Source: a virus
Direction: 5' to 3' (one strand)
Length of the DNA: 23,230 bases
IMG/VR virus record: IMGVR_UViG_3300030109_001961
Location: 289 to 23,518 of that record
In this document: piece after piece, positions 1 to 5,696 of the stretch
Layout: every line of letters starts with the position of its first letter
How positions within the stretch are numbered: the stretch's first letter is position 1
The notes under the pieces: generated by a model
Seen by the model: the letters and a program-made list of their open reading frames with translations, nothing else
What the model was told of the DNA's origin: nothing
The model's database searches: none
Made by a program: the position numbers and the translations under genes

Positions 1-276
1 TCGTTCTTTATACCAATGGTCAAAGTAAGTTGATTTACGTTTTGCTGTTTCAAAAACTGCTACAGTTATAACTATTCCAAATATAAGAACAGTATGTATG
101 ATGGCAGTAAATCCAAATATCCACATGCCACCAAACCACATTGAAAATATAATACACCACATGTATGCTAATACTTGCATAACCATGTGTCTAACATGTA
201 AGTCTTGTATGTTACTTAATGGATTGCGTTCATAATTCATAACGACATTCCAACAATCATATATAAATTTACTCAT
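1..276 (-). CDS. Membrane protein, C-terminus beyond window edge
   Basis: Reading frame open from an ATG at 276 to the left edge with no stop, so the gene is partial (at least 92 codons). The protein begins MSKFIYDCWNVVMNYERNPL, followed by two closely spaced hydrophobic segments at about residues 33-50 and 53-70, then a charged stretch. It looks like an inner-membrane protein with two helices. Its ATG overlaps the stop of the upstream cell-wall hydrolase gene in an ATGAGTAA arrangement, so translation is probably coupled. Its place directly after a hydrolase suggests a holin or lysis accessory, but no family is recognised and this is inference from context only. Confidence 0.7.
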   Translation of the reverse strand, partial: MSKFIYDCWNVVMNYERNPLSNIQDLHVRHMVMQVLAYMWCIIFSMWFGGMWIFGFTAIIHTVLIFGIVITVAVFETAKRKSTYFDHWYKER

Positions 277-700
277 AATTAATATCCCATCTATAAAATA
301 TGTGGTCATCAATTCGTGTAATATATGTTTTAGTTTCTGCCCAACTTGGATTAACATAGTGAGCATGATAGTGTGTTGCACCCTCTACAAAGTCATCAAG
401 ATTACCATAATACACACCATGTGCAACTAACATAGCTTTATCCCATGCATGTTCATCTCTAGGTTTATCACTTTTACCATCACAATACCAACTGAATTGA
501 CATTTATTTCTAATCGGTATATCAGGATTCCATTTATATGTCAAGCCTTGTTTTACAACATCACACACATTGTCAGGATATCTTTCATCTCTAACCCTAT
601 TCATGGTTACTTGTGCTACTGCTATCTGTCCTATCAAAGATTGGTTTTTAGATTCGTGATAGACATTGAGTGCTAGGCACGTTAACATTTCAGCTATCAT
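269..700 (-). CDS. SleB-like cell wall hydrolase (Hydrolase_2 family)
   Basis: A 143-residue protein covering essentially one catalytic domain of the SleB/CwlJ family, which are lytic transglycosylases that cut peptidoglycan glycan strands. Visible hallmarks are the helix with YHES (catalytic Glu16 expected), GQIAVAQVTMNRV at 24-36, CQFSWYCDG at 67-75 and ATHYHA at 108-113. There is no obvious signal peptide, so export would need a holin or another route. The start overlaps the upstream gene by 11 bases, and its stop overlaps the start of the next membrane protein. It is probably a lysis or entry enzyme. It is notable because a second, unrelated muramidase lies on the other strand at 12140-12595. 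Confidence 0.9.
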   Translation of the reverse strand: MIAEMLTCLALNVYHESKNQSLIGQIAVAQVTMNRVRDERYPDNVCDVVKQGLTYKWNPDIPIRNKCQFSWYCDGKSDKPRDEHAWDKAMLVAHGVYYGNLDDFVEGATHYHAHYVNPSWAETKTYITRIDDHIFYRWDINYE

Positions 701-884
701 TGTCTTGCACCTCTACGGATACTTCTAGATTCCAACTCCAACTCATTAAGTTATCATCATCTATATAACCTAATTCATTTAATGCATCATACACTATATC
801 TGATATAGTTTCTGCATCTCGTTTGCCTATGTTATCATGTATCTTTTGTACATCTACATCTATAAATTTTGTTTTCATACTCAT
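690..884 (-). CDS. Small acidic hypothetical protein
   Basis: A 64-residue protein starting MSMKTKFIDVDVQ and ending VSVEVQDNDS. The ATG at 884 is chosen because an AGGAGAAG ribosome binding site lies six bases upstream; an ATG at 902 in the same frame would lie inside the previous gene and has no such site. The protein is acidic, with no membrane segment and no recognisable motif apart from a possible helical stretch ETISDIVYDALNELGYID. It overlaps the hydrolase gene by 11 bases and follows the previous stop by one base, so it belongs to the leftward operon. Function unknown. Confidence 0.7.
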   Translation of the reverse strand: MSMKTKFIDVDVQKIHDNIGKRDAETISDIVYDALNELGYIDDDNLMSWSWNLEVSVEVQDNDS

Positions 885-885
885 A

Positions 886-1059
886 TTACTTCTCCTCTTC
901 ATCTTCTAGTTGTTCGTTGTATAAGTAAAGACCAAAGTCATAGCCTTGTTTGTAGGCATCAGATACTCTACTACTATTGAAAGTTTTTTTAACACCCTCT
1001 AGCAAACCATCTGCAACACCATCTTTAAAATCTTGTAGATTTATTACTGTATCATTCAT
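886..1059 (-). CDS. Small hypothetical protein, 57 residues
   Basis: This frame runs from an ATG at 1059 to a TAA at 886. The protein starts MNDTVINLQDFKDGVADGLL and ends LEDEEEK. Its ATG directly follows the TAA of the upstream gene, and AGGAGAAGTAAATG provides a good ribosome binding site inside the end of that gene. The composition is mixed and acidic, with a helical look and a stretch SDAYKQGYDFGLYLYNEQ that resembles short phage proteins of unknown role. No membrane segment or catalytic motif is visible. Its position between well-supported operon genes with tight stop-start junctions makes it likely to be real. Confidence 0.7.
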   Translation of the reverse strand: MNDTVINLQDFKDGVADGLLEGVKKTFNSSRVSDAYKQGYDFGLYLYNEQLEDEEEK

Positions 1060-1554
1060 TTACTTCTCCTCTATGTAAACTCGTAAGTGTGTTGATTCGT
1101 CAATGCTCTGTCCATAAGATGTCAAGCCTTTGCCTTTTAGTTCTTCTTTAATGTGTTGACCTCTGACTCGCATCTTATACTTGTTAGTGTTGAGATATTT
1201 CTTTACGTTGTCTACAAACTCTTGACCTTCACTATCGTTAGGTACTTCAGAAAAATCATATTTAGGATATGCTTTTATAGGTATCAGTTCCTCTATACGT
1301 TCTTTAAGATAACCATTCTTTTCTCTTAATCGTGATACCTCTTGCTCTAGTTTAAGTATCTGATTAGTCTGTGATACAGAGTGTTGCAATCCTACATCAT
1401 AATCTAAATCGCCTGTTAGATATACTTCGTCATAATCTGCATCATAGGATTGGTCAACATTGAGTATGTCCTCAATGCAAGTAGATGTATATAATTTGAC
1501 ACTACGATTTTTATTAAACTGTTTTAGTTTCTTAATTAATTTTTTTATTTTCAT
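1060..1554 (-). CDS. Coiled-coil hypothetical protein
   Basis: A 164-residue protein beginning MKIKKLIKKLKQFNKNRSVK. This start has AGGAG about seven bases upstream and is preferred over the ATG five codons earlier. The N-terminus is strongly basic. The middle (about residues 60-92) has heptad-like spacing, including LKLEQEVSRLREKNGYLKER, and predicts a coiled coil that could mediate dimerisation. The C-terminus, with KYKMRVRGQHIKEELKGKGL, is basic and might bind nucleic acid or protein. It overlaps the end of the HNH gene by 23 bases. No known family is recognised. Confidence 0.75.
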   Translation of the reverse strand: MKIKKLIKKLKQFNKNRSVKLYTSTCIEDILNVDQSYDADYDEVYLTGDLDYDVGLQHSVSQTNQILKLEQEVSRLREKNGYLKERIEELIPIKAYPKYDFSEVPNDSEGQEFVDNVKKYLNTNKYKMRVRGQHIKEELKGKGLTSYGQSIDESTHLRVYIEEK

Positions 1555-1888
1555 TTTCTTGCTCCTCAATTAATCTACGTTGTTCAGTTCTTATTGAATG
1601 ACAATTAGCACATACTAATTCACATTTGTCAATCTCTTTTTTTACTGTTTCTATTGCATGATTACTCATTCTAGAAATATTGTTTTTCTTTTCACCTTTT
1701 TCTTTGATGTGGTCAAAATGTAAAGCTACAGGTGGCATATCTCCTTGCCATCTACATGGTTCAGTTAAAGTTCCACCACAACCATGCTCTTTAAACATTT
1801 GTAATTTAATATCTCTTTTGTATTCTCTATTACGTTTTCTACACTTTCGTTTACATTCTTTATTCTTTTCATTATCTGCATAAGGCAT
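1532..1888 (-). CDS. HNH endonuclease-like protein
   Basis: A 118-residue protein with a C-terminal HNH nuclease core: HFDHIKEKGEKKNNIS supplies the first His and Asp-His pair, and CELVCANCHSIRTEQRR supplies the CxxC zinc ligands and final His typical of small phage HNH proteins. An extra pair of cysteines lies near the N-terminus in KECKRKCRKRNREYKRD, a very basic region likely to contact DNA. The start MPYADNEK is chosen because AGGAG lies nine bases before it; the upstream ATG lies directly on that site. It overlaps genes on both sides. It could be a free-standing homing-type nuclease or take part in host DNA degradation or packaging; the sequence does not decide. Confidence 0.8.
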   Translation of the reverse strand: MPYADNEKNKECKRKCRKRNREYKRDIKLQMFKEHGCGGTLTEPCRWQGDMPPVALHFDHIKEKGEKKNNISRMSNHAIETVKKEIDKCELVCANCHSIRTEQRRLIEEQENENKKIN

Positions 1889-2078
1889 AATAATCATCTC
1901 CTAGTATATCTCTTTCTAGTGTTTCGCATTCTAGGCTTTGATAATCGTCATCACACATTCGACTTTTCCCATCACATATAGGGCAAATGTATATACCACC
2001 ATCATCAAACATTTTTTCTGCTTTTCTAACTTTATCAGCTAATTTCTGCACATAGTCAAGTTTTATATTATTTGTCAT
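1872..2078 (-). CDS. Small zinc-ribbon-like protein
   Basis: A 68-residue protein starting MTNNIKLDYVQKLADKVRKA if the inner ATG at 2078 is used; an ATG at 2090 would add four residues. After a helical N-terminal half it contains YICPICDGKSRMCDDDYQSLEC, with four or five cysteines in a CxxC...C...C pattern that could bind one zinc. The stop lies inside the start of the HNH gene, and its own start lies inside the end of the nucleotidase gene, so expression is translationally coupled. The upstream binding site is weak, consistent with coupling. Function unknown; the zinc-binding call is inferred from cysteine spacing only. Confidence 0.65.
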   Translation of the reverse strand: MTNNIKLDYVQKLADKVRKAEKMFDDGGIYICPICDGKSRMCDDDYQSLECETLERDILGDDYYALCR

Positions 2079-2622
2079 GATATAATCCATCTAGTAGGTA
2101 GTGATAATGTATTTCATTTATGAGTAGATGTAAGTCATTTTCATTCGCTTGGTATTGTATGCCTATACCACCTTTTTCTCGCCATCTCTTGATGTTTTCA
2201 GGCTTGTCATCTATAAGAATGTTTGATGTATTATATGTAACATTATCTTCGTTTGTTGGAGTAGTAGCATATTTTTCTTTTCTACCTGTAAAGATACTTT
2301 CTGTAGGTTTATAGTTATGTTTGGTTAGCCAATGTCGTTTCCAAAAGGATGAGTTTTGATGGTCATCTCTTAATGGTGAAGAAAGTATATTCCAATCTCC
2401 ATATGTTAGTCTATCGACATATTCTATGAGTTTGTCTGATGTTTCAAACTTTGGTATGTTTCCAAAGAAGTCAGTACCTTTTAAGTCTTTGAGTGTTTGC
2501 TCTATGTTTGGTAAGTCTTTCCAATGTTCTACTTTGTAGTGTTTTTCTAATGCTCCAAAGAAGTCAGCTATAACTCCATCCATATCTAGGTATATCTTTG
2601 GTTTTATGTAGTTTTTTGTCAT
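2068..2622 (-). CDS. 5'(3')-deoxyribonucleotidase-like HAD hydrolase
   Basis: A 184-residue HAD-superfamily protein. The N-terminal YLDMDGVIADF motif carries the nucleophile Asp13 and acid/base Asp15; ILSSP around residue 80 is the Thr/Ser motif II, and ILIDDKPENI around residue 137 supplies the metal-binding Asp pair. This matches the NT5C family, which dephosphorylates deoxynucleoside monophosphates. In phages such enzymes adjust nucleotide pools during DNA replication. Length is as expected for a complete small member. It is the first gene after the promoter at 2652-2684 and heads the distal part of the leftward operon, with AAAGG ahead of the ATG. Confidence 0.85.
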   Translation of the reverse strand: MTKNYIKPKIYLDMDGVIADFFGALEKHYKVEHWKDLPNIEQTLKDLKGTDFFGNIPKFETSDKLIEYVDRLTYGDWNILSSPLRDDHQNSSFWKRHWLTKHNYKPTESIFTGRKEKYATTPTNEDNVTYNTSNILIDDKPENIKRWREKGGIGIQYQANENDLHLLINEIHYHYLLDGLYHDK

Positions 2623-2651
2623 ATTGTTTAACCTTTCTTTTGTTTGTTTTT

Positions 2652-2684
2652 ATTATAATTACTACACTATTTAACTATTGTCAA
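2652..2684 (-). promoter_or_regulatory. Leftward sigma70-type promoter for the nucleotidase operon
   Basis: On the minus strand a perfect TTGACA lies at 2684-2679. Seventeen bases later is TAATTA (2661-2656), overlapping a perfect TATAAT at 2657-2652 that would need a 21-base spacer. The sequence after TTGACA (ATAGTTAAATAG) resembles the promoters at 3454 and 6245. It sits in the only gap between genes here and would drive 2622 leftward. Which -10 is used cannot be told. Confidence 0.55.
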
Positions 2685-2692
2685 GTGTTATT

Positions 2693-2839
2693 TTAACTTT
2701 TCATGTGCATTATTTTTAATGCTTGTTTTATTCCCCTATCATTTCTAACAACAACTTGAAAATGTTTTTTTGTAGTTTTACTTGGTCTAATTGTCCTCAC
2801 TTTTAGAGTTCCGTATTTGTAAACTATTTTCTTTGACAT
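2693..2839 (-). CDS. Small basic hypothetical protein
   Basis: A 48-residue basic protein, MSKKIVYKYGTLKVRTIRPS through KQALKIMHMKS, with alternating beta-like residues. The ATG at 2839 is the plausible start; an in-frame ATG at 2911 would extend it far into the ArfA-like gene. Its first 53 bases overlap the 3' end of that gene in another frame and no strong ribosome binding site is visible, so it may depend on coupling or may not be translated. No family recognised. Confidence 0.45.
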   Translation of the reverse strand: MSKKIVYKYGTLKVRTIRPSKTTKKHFQVVVRNDRGIKQALKIMHMKS

Positions 2840-2942
2840 TTTTCTGTCGCTCTTTCTTTTTATTATATTTCTTTTTGTTAGGTTTAACCCTATTCCTAAA
2901 GAGTGTAGCATTTAAAACTTTAGCAATAGGGTTAATTTTCAT
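2787..2942 (-). CDS. ArfA-like alternative ribosome-rescue factor
   Basis: A 51-residue very basic protein starting at the ATG at 2942, two bases after the upstream stop. It begins MKINPIAKVLNATLFRNRV and continues with PNKKKYNKKKERQ. This aligns with the core of E. coli ArfA, which reads [20 protein letters not shown] and then a Lys/Gly-rich tail. Shared features are the N-x-I start, the LFRxRV motif, NKK and the basic tail. ArfA recruits release factor RF2 to ribosomes stalled on messages lacking a stop codon, its basic tail entering the empty mRNA channel. Residues after about 35 look unrelated and overlap the next small reading frame. The family call rests on motif similarity recalled from memory, so it needs a profile search. 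Confidence 0.6.
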   Translation of the reverse strand: MKINPIAKVLNATLFRNRVKPNKKKYNKKKERQKNVKENSLQIRNSKSEDN

Positions 2943-2944
2943 GG

Positions 2945-3313
2945 TTAAGCTACTAACTTTTGGAATAGCTTACTCTTGAATGGAACGTACCAAGTGTTTG
3001 ATACTCTAGGCTTACCTTTTCTATTGTAAGCATGGAAAGAGGAAAACCTAGAACCAAAGTTAAACCTAACTAATGGCTCACCACTAATGCCACCATAACC
3101 TTTGCGAATAAACCAACCTTTTTCTTTTATTTTGTTGGCATCACCTTGATAACGAAATGGCTTGTAGCCTTTGTGAAATAGAGATAGAAATTTGAAAACA
3201 ACTAAAGTCAAAACTATTTTGATTGGTGTCAATCCACCTCTTAACTCTAAACCTTTTTCAGTAGGAATAAAACCATTGTTTTCTTCTATCTTATCAAAAT
3301 TAAATATAATCAT
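2945..3313 (-). CDS. Hypothetical protein with one membrane segment
   Basis: A 122-residue protein starting MIIFNFDKIEENNGFIPTEK, with GGAG nine bases before the ATG. One hydrophobic segment, PIKIVLTLVVFKFLSLF (about residues 30-46), is probably a membrane helix, though lysines border it. The C-terminal half is basic and aromatic (KGWFIRKGYGGISGE, then SNTWYVPFKSKLFQKLVA). It is the first full gene after the promoter at 3426-3454, and its ATG overlaps the stop of a 15-codon reading frame in the leader. No family recognised. Confidence 0.75.
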   Translation of the reverse strand: MIIFNFDKIEENNGFIPTEKGLELRGGLTPIKIVLTLVVFKFLSLFHKGYKPFRYQGDANKIKEKGWFIRKGYGGISGEPLVRFNFGSRFSSFHAYNRKGKPRVSNTWYVPFKSKLFQKLVA

Positions 3314-3357
3314 ATTAAATCTCCATTAGTTAATTGTTGGTAACTAGGTAAGTTCAT
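3310..3357 (-). other. Possible leader peptide (15 codons) coupled to the downstream gene
   Basis: An ATG at 3357 opens MNLPSYQQLTNGDLI and stops in a TGA that overlaps the ATG of the 2945-3313 gene (ATGA). The start codon lies exactly in the three-base loop of a hairpin TAAGTT-ATG-AACTTA. No Shine-Dalgarno is obvious. Position and overlap suggest a translated leader controlling the next gene; a chance frame of this length cannot be excluded. Confidence 0.35.
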
Positions 3358-3418
3358 AACTTAATTGTTAGACACTTTTCGTCAATGTAACCACATTGCT
3401 TATCGTTGCACCTAGTTA
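3341..3418 (-). ncRNA. Predicted structured 5' leader RNA (three-way junction)
   Basis: The minus-strand transcript should begin at about 3419. A perfect nine-base-pair outer stem joins 3418-3410 (UAACUAGGU) to 3349-3341 (ACCUAGUUA). Inside are two perfect hairpins: CAAUGU-GGUU-ACAUUG (3398-3383) and UAAGUU-AUG-AACUUA (3363-3349, sharing one base with the outer stem). The stretch between them includes ACGAAAAGUGUC. The fold ends just before the ribosome binding site of the 2945-3313 gene. I do not recognise a known riboswitch class; the hammerhead core CUGAUGA is absent. It may be a cis-regulatory leader or a 5' stabiliser. Confidence 0.5.
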
Positions 3419-3425
3419 TATATAT

Positions 3426-3454
3426 TTTGTATCATACTTTTAAAACATTGTCAA
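3426..3454 (-). promoter_or_regulatory. Leftward sigma70-type promoter of the left arm
   Basis: Perfect TTGACA at 3454-3449, a 17-base spacer, then TACAAA at 3431-3426 (four of six consensus bases), followed by an AT-rich discriminator. The first bases TTGACAATGTTTT match the promoter at 6245. Transcription would begin right at the outer stem of the structured leader and run left through 3313. Confidence 0.65.
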
Positions 3455-3497
3455 CTACTATTTTTTTAATCAATAAAATCAATGGGTTAGTGTCCGT

Positions 3498-3661
3498 CAG
3501 TATCAGTCTTCGTCATACATTTTTTTGTTCCTGTTTCGTTCTCTTGGGTAAGTGTGACATTTTTGCAACAGTATCAGTCTTCGTCAGTATCCGTCCTCGT
3601 CTGACCGTATGTTCACGTTTTGTTCTTTGCCTTATTCTGTTCACGTTTTGTTCTTTTCATA
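3498..3661. repeat. Cluster of repeated boxes upstream of the leftward promoter
   Basis: This gene-free region holds three kinds of box. Box C (CAGTATCAGTCTTCGTCA) occurs exactly at 3498-3515 and 3569-3586, with a diverged copy at 3585-3602, so the last two are in tandem with a 16-base step. Box B (TGTTCACGTTTTGTTCT) occurs exactly at 3610-3626 and 3638-3654, with a 14/17 copy at 3526-3542; on the minus strand it contains GAAC twice, 11 bases apart. Box A is the 21 bases at 3550-3570. Boxes A and B recur in inverted orientation at 6448-6506. They look like binding sites of a regulator or replication protein. Confidence 0.7.
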
Positions 3662-3694
3662 AATAAAAAAAAGCTATCAAATAAATGATAGCTT
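3661..3694 (-). terminator. Intrinsic terminator of the AT-rich cassette
   Basis: On the minus strand AAGCTATCA, a six-base loop and TGATAGCTT form a perfect nine-pair stem (3694-3671), followed at once by a run of T residues ending near 3661. It lies 25 bases after the stop of the last cassette gene (3719) and should end the leftward transcript that begins near 6210, separating it from the 3454 promoter. Confidence 0.85.
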
Positions 3695-3718
3695 ATAAAG
3701 TTTAAGGATTTAAAAAGT

Positions 3719-3898
3719 TTAATTATTTTGAATTAATGTAGCTATTGTATTTCTTAATTCAATTAAATTAACTAATTCATTTTTATTAATTTCTAATTTC
3801 ATTAATTCACTATTTTCTAAATTAGTTATTTCTTTATTTAAAGAATAAAATATTAATTTAGCTTTATATTCATTTAGTTTTAAATTTAAATCTTTCAT
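3719..3898 (-). CDS. Small hypothetical protein of the AT-rich cassette
   Basis: A 59-residue protein, MKDLNLKLNEYKAKLIFYSL through IATLIQNN, starting at the ATG at 3898 after AAAGGATTAAATAAA, the start signal shared by the cassette genes. It is rich in Leu, Asn, Lys, Glu and Ile and almost free of Gly and Pro, consistent with an all-helical, possibly coiled-coil protein. It is the last cassette gene before the terminator. Function unknown. Confidence 0.65.
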   Translation of the reverse strand: MKDLNLKLNEYKAKLIFYSLNKEITNLENSELMKLEINKNELVNLIELRNTIATLIQNN

Positions 3899-3911
3899 TT
3901 TATTTAATCCT

Positions 3912-4769
3912 TTATAAGTTAATTACAAATTTGTTATTATTTAAATCTTTATTATTGCCTTTATAACGCAAACCAACAATAACATTTTTATCATCTAAAA
4001 ATCTTAAATCATGTAAATCGCCATCTATTACTTTTTTATTGTCATAATATTTAGGCAATTTGTCATTACGTTTTACATTAAAAACATATGCTTTATTATT
4101 AGATATATTTTTTATAACATCTTTATTCAATTCATTTCTAGAAATAGTTAAATGATAATTGCCCATATGTTTTATATTTCTATTTAATATTTTAGTATAA
4201 TCATAAAATTGAATATCATTAAACATATTTAAAATATCTTTATTAATCTTTTCGTGTTTAATATCTGATAAAACATTTAATCTAATACATAATTTTACGT
4301 TATCTAATTTATTAACTTTATTTTTATGTAAATTAATTTCTTGAATTAATCTATTTTTAAATTGAGTTCTATATTCAAAATATAAAATAGTTCTTATTAT
4401 TCTAGCTTTTAATACCATATGAATATTATTTTTATTAAGCATATGTTTTGCCCCATGTCCTGTAAAATTTAAACATGACATGCCACATTCTATACTTGCA
4501 TTGGGGCAAGTGTTAAATCCTGATATATAAGATGGGGCAAGTTGTAATCCAATATTATAATATTCATATTTATTGCCCTTTTCTAATTTTGCATTTTTAG
4601 TCAATAGCTTGGGCAATTTGCCCCATATTAAAAAACCTTGTTTATTTGTAGCATTTTTAATTTGTTCATATGCCAATTTTCTATGGTATAAAATAAAGCT
4701 ATCATTATTAAAATGATTTTTTAAATAATTGTTTGCGTGTTTCTGATCTTCTAAATATTGCTTATTCAT
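3912..4769 (-). CDS. Gp88-like conserved phage protein with CxC cluster
   Basis: A 285-residue protein, by far the largest gene of the cassette. Conserved-looking blocks in order are FNTCPNASIECGMSCLNFTG (Cys88, Cys95, Cys99; C-x6-C-x3-C), RLNVLSDI at 163-170, FYDYTK at 188-193, NYHLTISRNE at 204-213, VIDGDLHDLRFLD at 247-259 and IVGLRYKG at 264-271. I recognise this order from a widespread phage family often listed as gene product 88 (first named in mycobacteriophages), of unknown function. The cysteines suggest a metal site. The sequence is unusually AT-rich, with Asn/Lys/Ile replacing residues elsewhere. GGATTTATAAAAATG precedes the start. Confidence 0.7.
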   Translation of the reverse strand: MNKQYLEDQKHANNYLKNHFNNDSFILYHRKLAYEQIKNATNKQGFLIWGKLPKLLTKNAKLEKGNKYEYYNIGLQLAPSYISGFNTCPNASIECGMSCLNFTGHGAKHMLNKNNIHMVLKARIIRTILYFEYRTQFKNRLIQEINLHKNKVNKLDNVKLCIRLNVLSDIKHEKINKDILNMFNDIQFYDYTKILNRNIKHMGNYHLTISRNELNKDVIKNISNNKAYVFNVKRNDKLPKYYDNKKVIDGDLHDLRFLDDKNVIVGLRYKGNNKDLNNNKFVINL

Positions 4770-4785
4770 TTTTATAAATCCTTTT

Positions 4786-4971
4786 CTATTTTTTAACTAG
4801 TTTTAATTTACTTTTCATTAAACTTTTAAATGCATTATCTAATAAAACATCTAAATCTTTTTTATGAATTAATATTTTACCATGTTTAATGTCTTTATCT
4901 ATTGCCATTATAAATTCATGTTTATTACTATGATTAATTTTATAATTTTTATTGTATACACTATAATTCAT
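4786..4971 (-). CDS. Small hypothetical protein of the AT-rich cassette
   Basis: A 61-residue basic protein beginning MNYSVYNKNYKINHSNKHEF and ending LMKSKLKLVKK. It has no membrane segment; the second half looks helical. The ATG at 4971 overlaps the TGA of the upstream gene (ATGA) and follows GGATTTAATAAA, the shared cassette start signal. Not related to any family I know. Confidence 0.65.
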   Translation of the reverse strand: MNYSVYNKNYKINHSNKHEFIMAIDKDIKHGKILIHKKDLDVLLDNAFKSLMKSKLKLVKK

Positions 4972-5174
4972 TTTATTAAATCCTTTTCTAGTTTATTGTT
5001 AAATTCATTTATTAATATTTCATTTTCTATATTATCTAATTCAATTAAATTGTCAATGCCATTTAATATATTATTTTCTTCACTAGGTTTATTAAATATT
5101 TCTATTAAATGATTTACGTTTTTAATAGGTTTATTATTATATTTTATTTCTTTATTGTTATATGTTAAATTCAT
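4968..5174 (-). CDS. Small hypothetical protein of the AT-rich cassette
   Basis: A 68-residue acidic protein, MNLTYNNKEIKYNNKPIKNV to FNNKLEKDLIK. Its last codons (EKDLIK) are themselves the AGAAAAGGATTTAATAAA start signal of the next gene, and its TGA overlaps that gene's ATG. The middle, LIELDNIENEILINEF, is likely helical. No known family; its position in a uniform array of start signals supports translation. Confidence 0.65.
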   Translation of the reverse strand: MNLTYNNKEIKYNNKPIKNVNHLIEIFNKPSEENNILNGIDNLIELDNIENEILINEFNNKLEKDLIK

Positions 5175-5176
5175 TT

Positions 5177-5488
5177 TTATAAATCCTTTTCTAATCTATT
5201 TTTTAAATTATCTATTAGTTTATTTAAATATTCATTTACTAAACTAAACTTATATTTTGCTATCTTTTCAAATTCTTCAACTTCATAATCATATGAAATT
5301 TTTAAATAACTGCATTGTACTTTAAAACTATTATTATAATAATCTGATAAAGACAAACTTTTATTAAACATTTTATCAAAATTCTTTTCATTAAAATAGA
5401 TTTTAAATATATCTTCAAATTCTTTTTGAATGTAATTAAAATTATCATTTACTTTTTTAAATTGTTCTATTTCATATTTATAATTCAT
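5177..5488 (-). CDS. Helical hypothetical protein of the AT-rich cassette
   Basis: A 103-residue protein, MNYKYEIEQFKKVNDNFNYI to LKNRLEKDL, rich in Phe, Tyr, Lys and Glu with a regular helical pattern. It shares the MNY start residues with the 4786-4971 product and the LEKDL tail with the product of 5697-5948. The tail is explained by the overlap with the AGAAAAGGATTTATAA start signal of the next gene. Single cysteine in VQCSYLK. Function unknown. Confidence 0.7.
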   Translation of the reverse strand: MNYKYEIEQFKKVNDNFNYIQKEFEDIFKIYFNEKNFDKMFNKSLSLSDYYNNSFKVQCSYLKISYDYEVEEFEKIAKYKFSLVNEYLNKLIDNLKNRLEKDL

Positions 5489-5502
5489 TTTATTAAATCC
5501 TT

Positions 5503-5694
5503 TTATTTTTTATCTAAATTAGTTATTGTTTGTAAAATTACAATTACTGAAAATAAAATAAATATTGTTGCTGTTGTTGCGATTAACTTTTCATTTAATG
5601 TCATTAAATTAATTGTTGTTGTATTACATAATCTAAATAAATTAAAACCTGTTATTAAATAAATTGTTGCTATTGTTAATTTTAAATATGCCAT
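5503..5694 (-). CDS. Small membrane protein with two helices
   Basis: A 63-residue protein with two hydrophobic segments: LTIATIYLITGFNLFRLC (about 6-23) and LIATTATIFILFSVIVILQT (about 37-56), joined by a short polar loop TTTINLMTLNEK and ending NLDKK. A hairpin in the inner membrane is likely. It is the only membrane protein of the cassette. Two-helix holins or superinfection-exclusion proteins have this architecture, but nothing specific supports either. Starts after GGATTTATAAAAATG. Confidence 0.65.
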   Translation of the reverse strand: MAYLKLTIATIYLITGFNLFRLCNTTTINLMTLNEKLIATTATIFILFSVIVILQTITNLDKK

Positions 5695-5696
5695 TT

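Noticed and set aside
3341-3418. Hammerhead ribozyme in the leader RNA
   Set aside because: The three-way junction and a GAAA-like segment with GUC invite this call, but the essential CUGAUGA core is absent.
3341-3418. Purine-type riboswitch
   Set aside because: The junction is three-way, but the hairpin loops have three and four bases and cannot form the required loop-loop contact; conserved junction bases are absent.
3498-3602. CRISPR array
   Set aside because: Repeats of 16-18 bases come in two or three copies with irregular or no spacers; no cas genes are present.
3513-3644. 43-codon minus-strand frame from GTG, with RTKREHTV
   Set aside because: Low-complexity repeats of the same boxes explain the Arg/Lys/Thr pattern, and no ribosome binding site is present; mentioned in a finding but not annotated as a gene.
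3406-3666. 86-codon plus-strand frame over the left control boxes
   Set aside because: It runs across repeats, the leftward promoter and part of the leader on the opposite strand, has no binding site and has a Phe/Ser/Cys-rich composition typical of an antisense shadow of AT-rich DNA.
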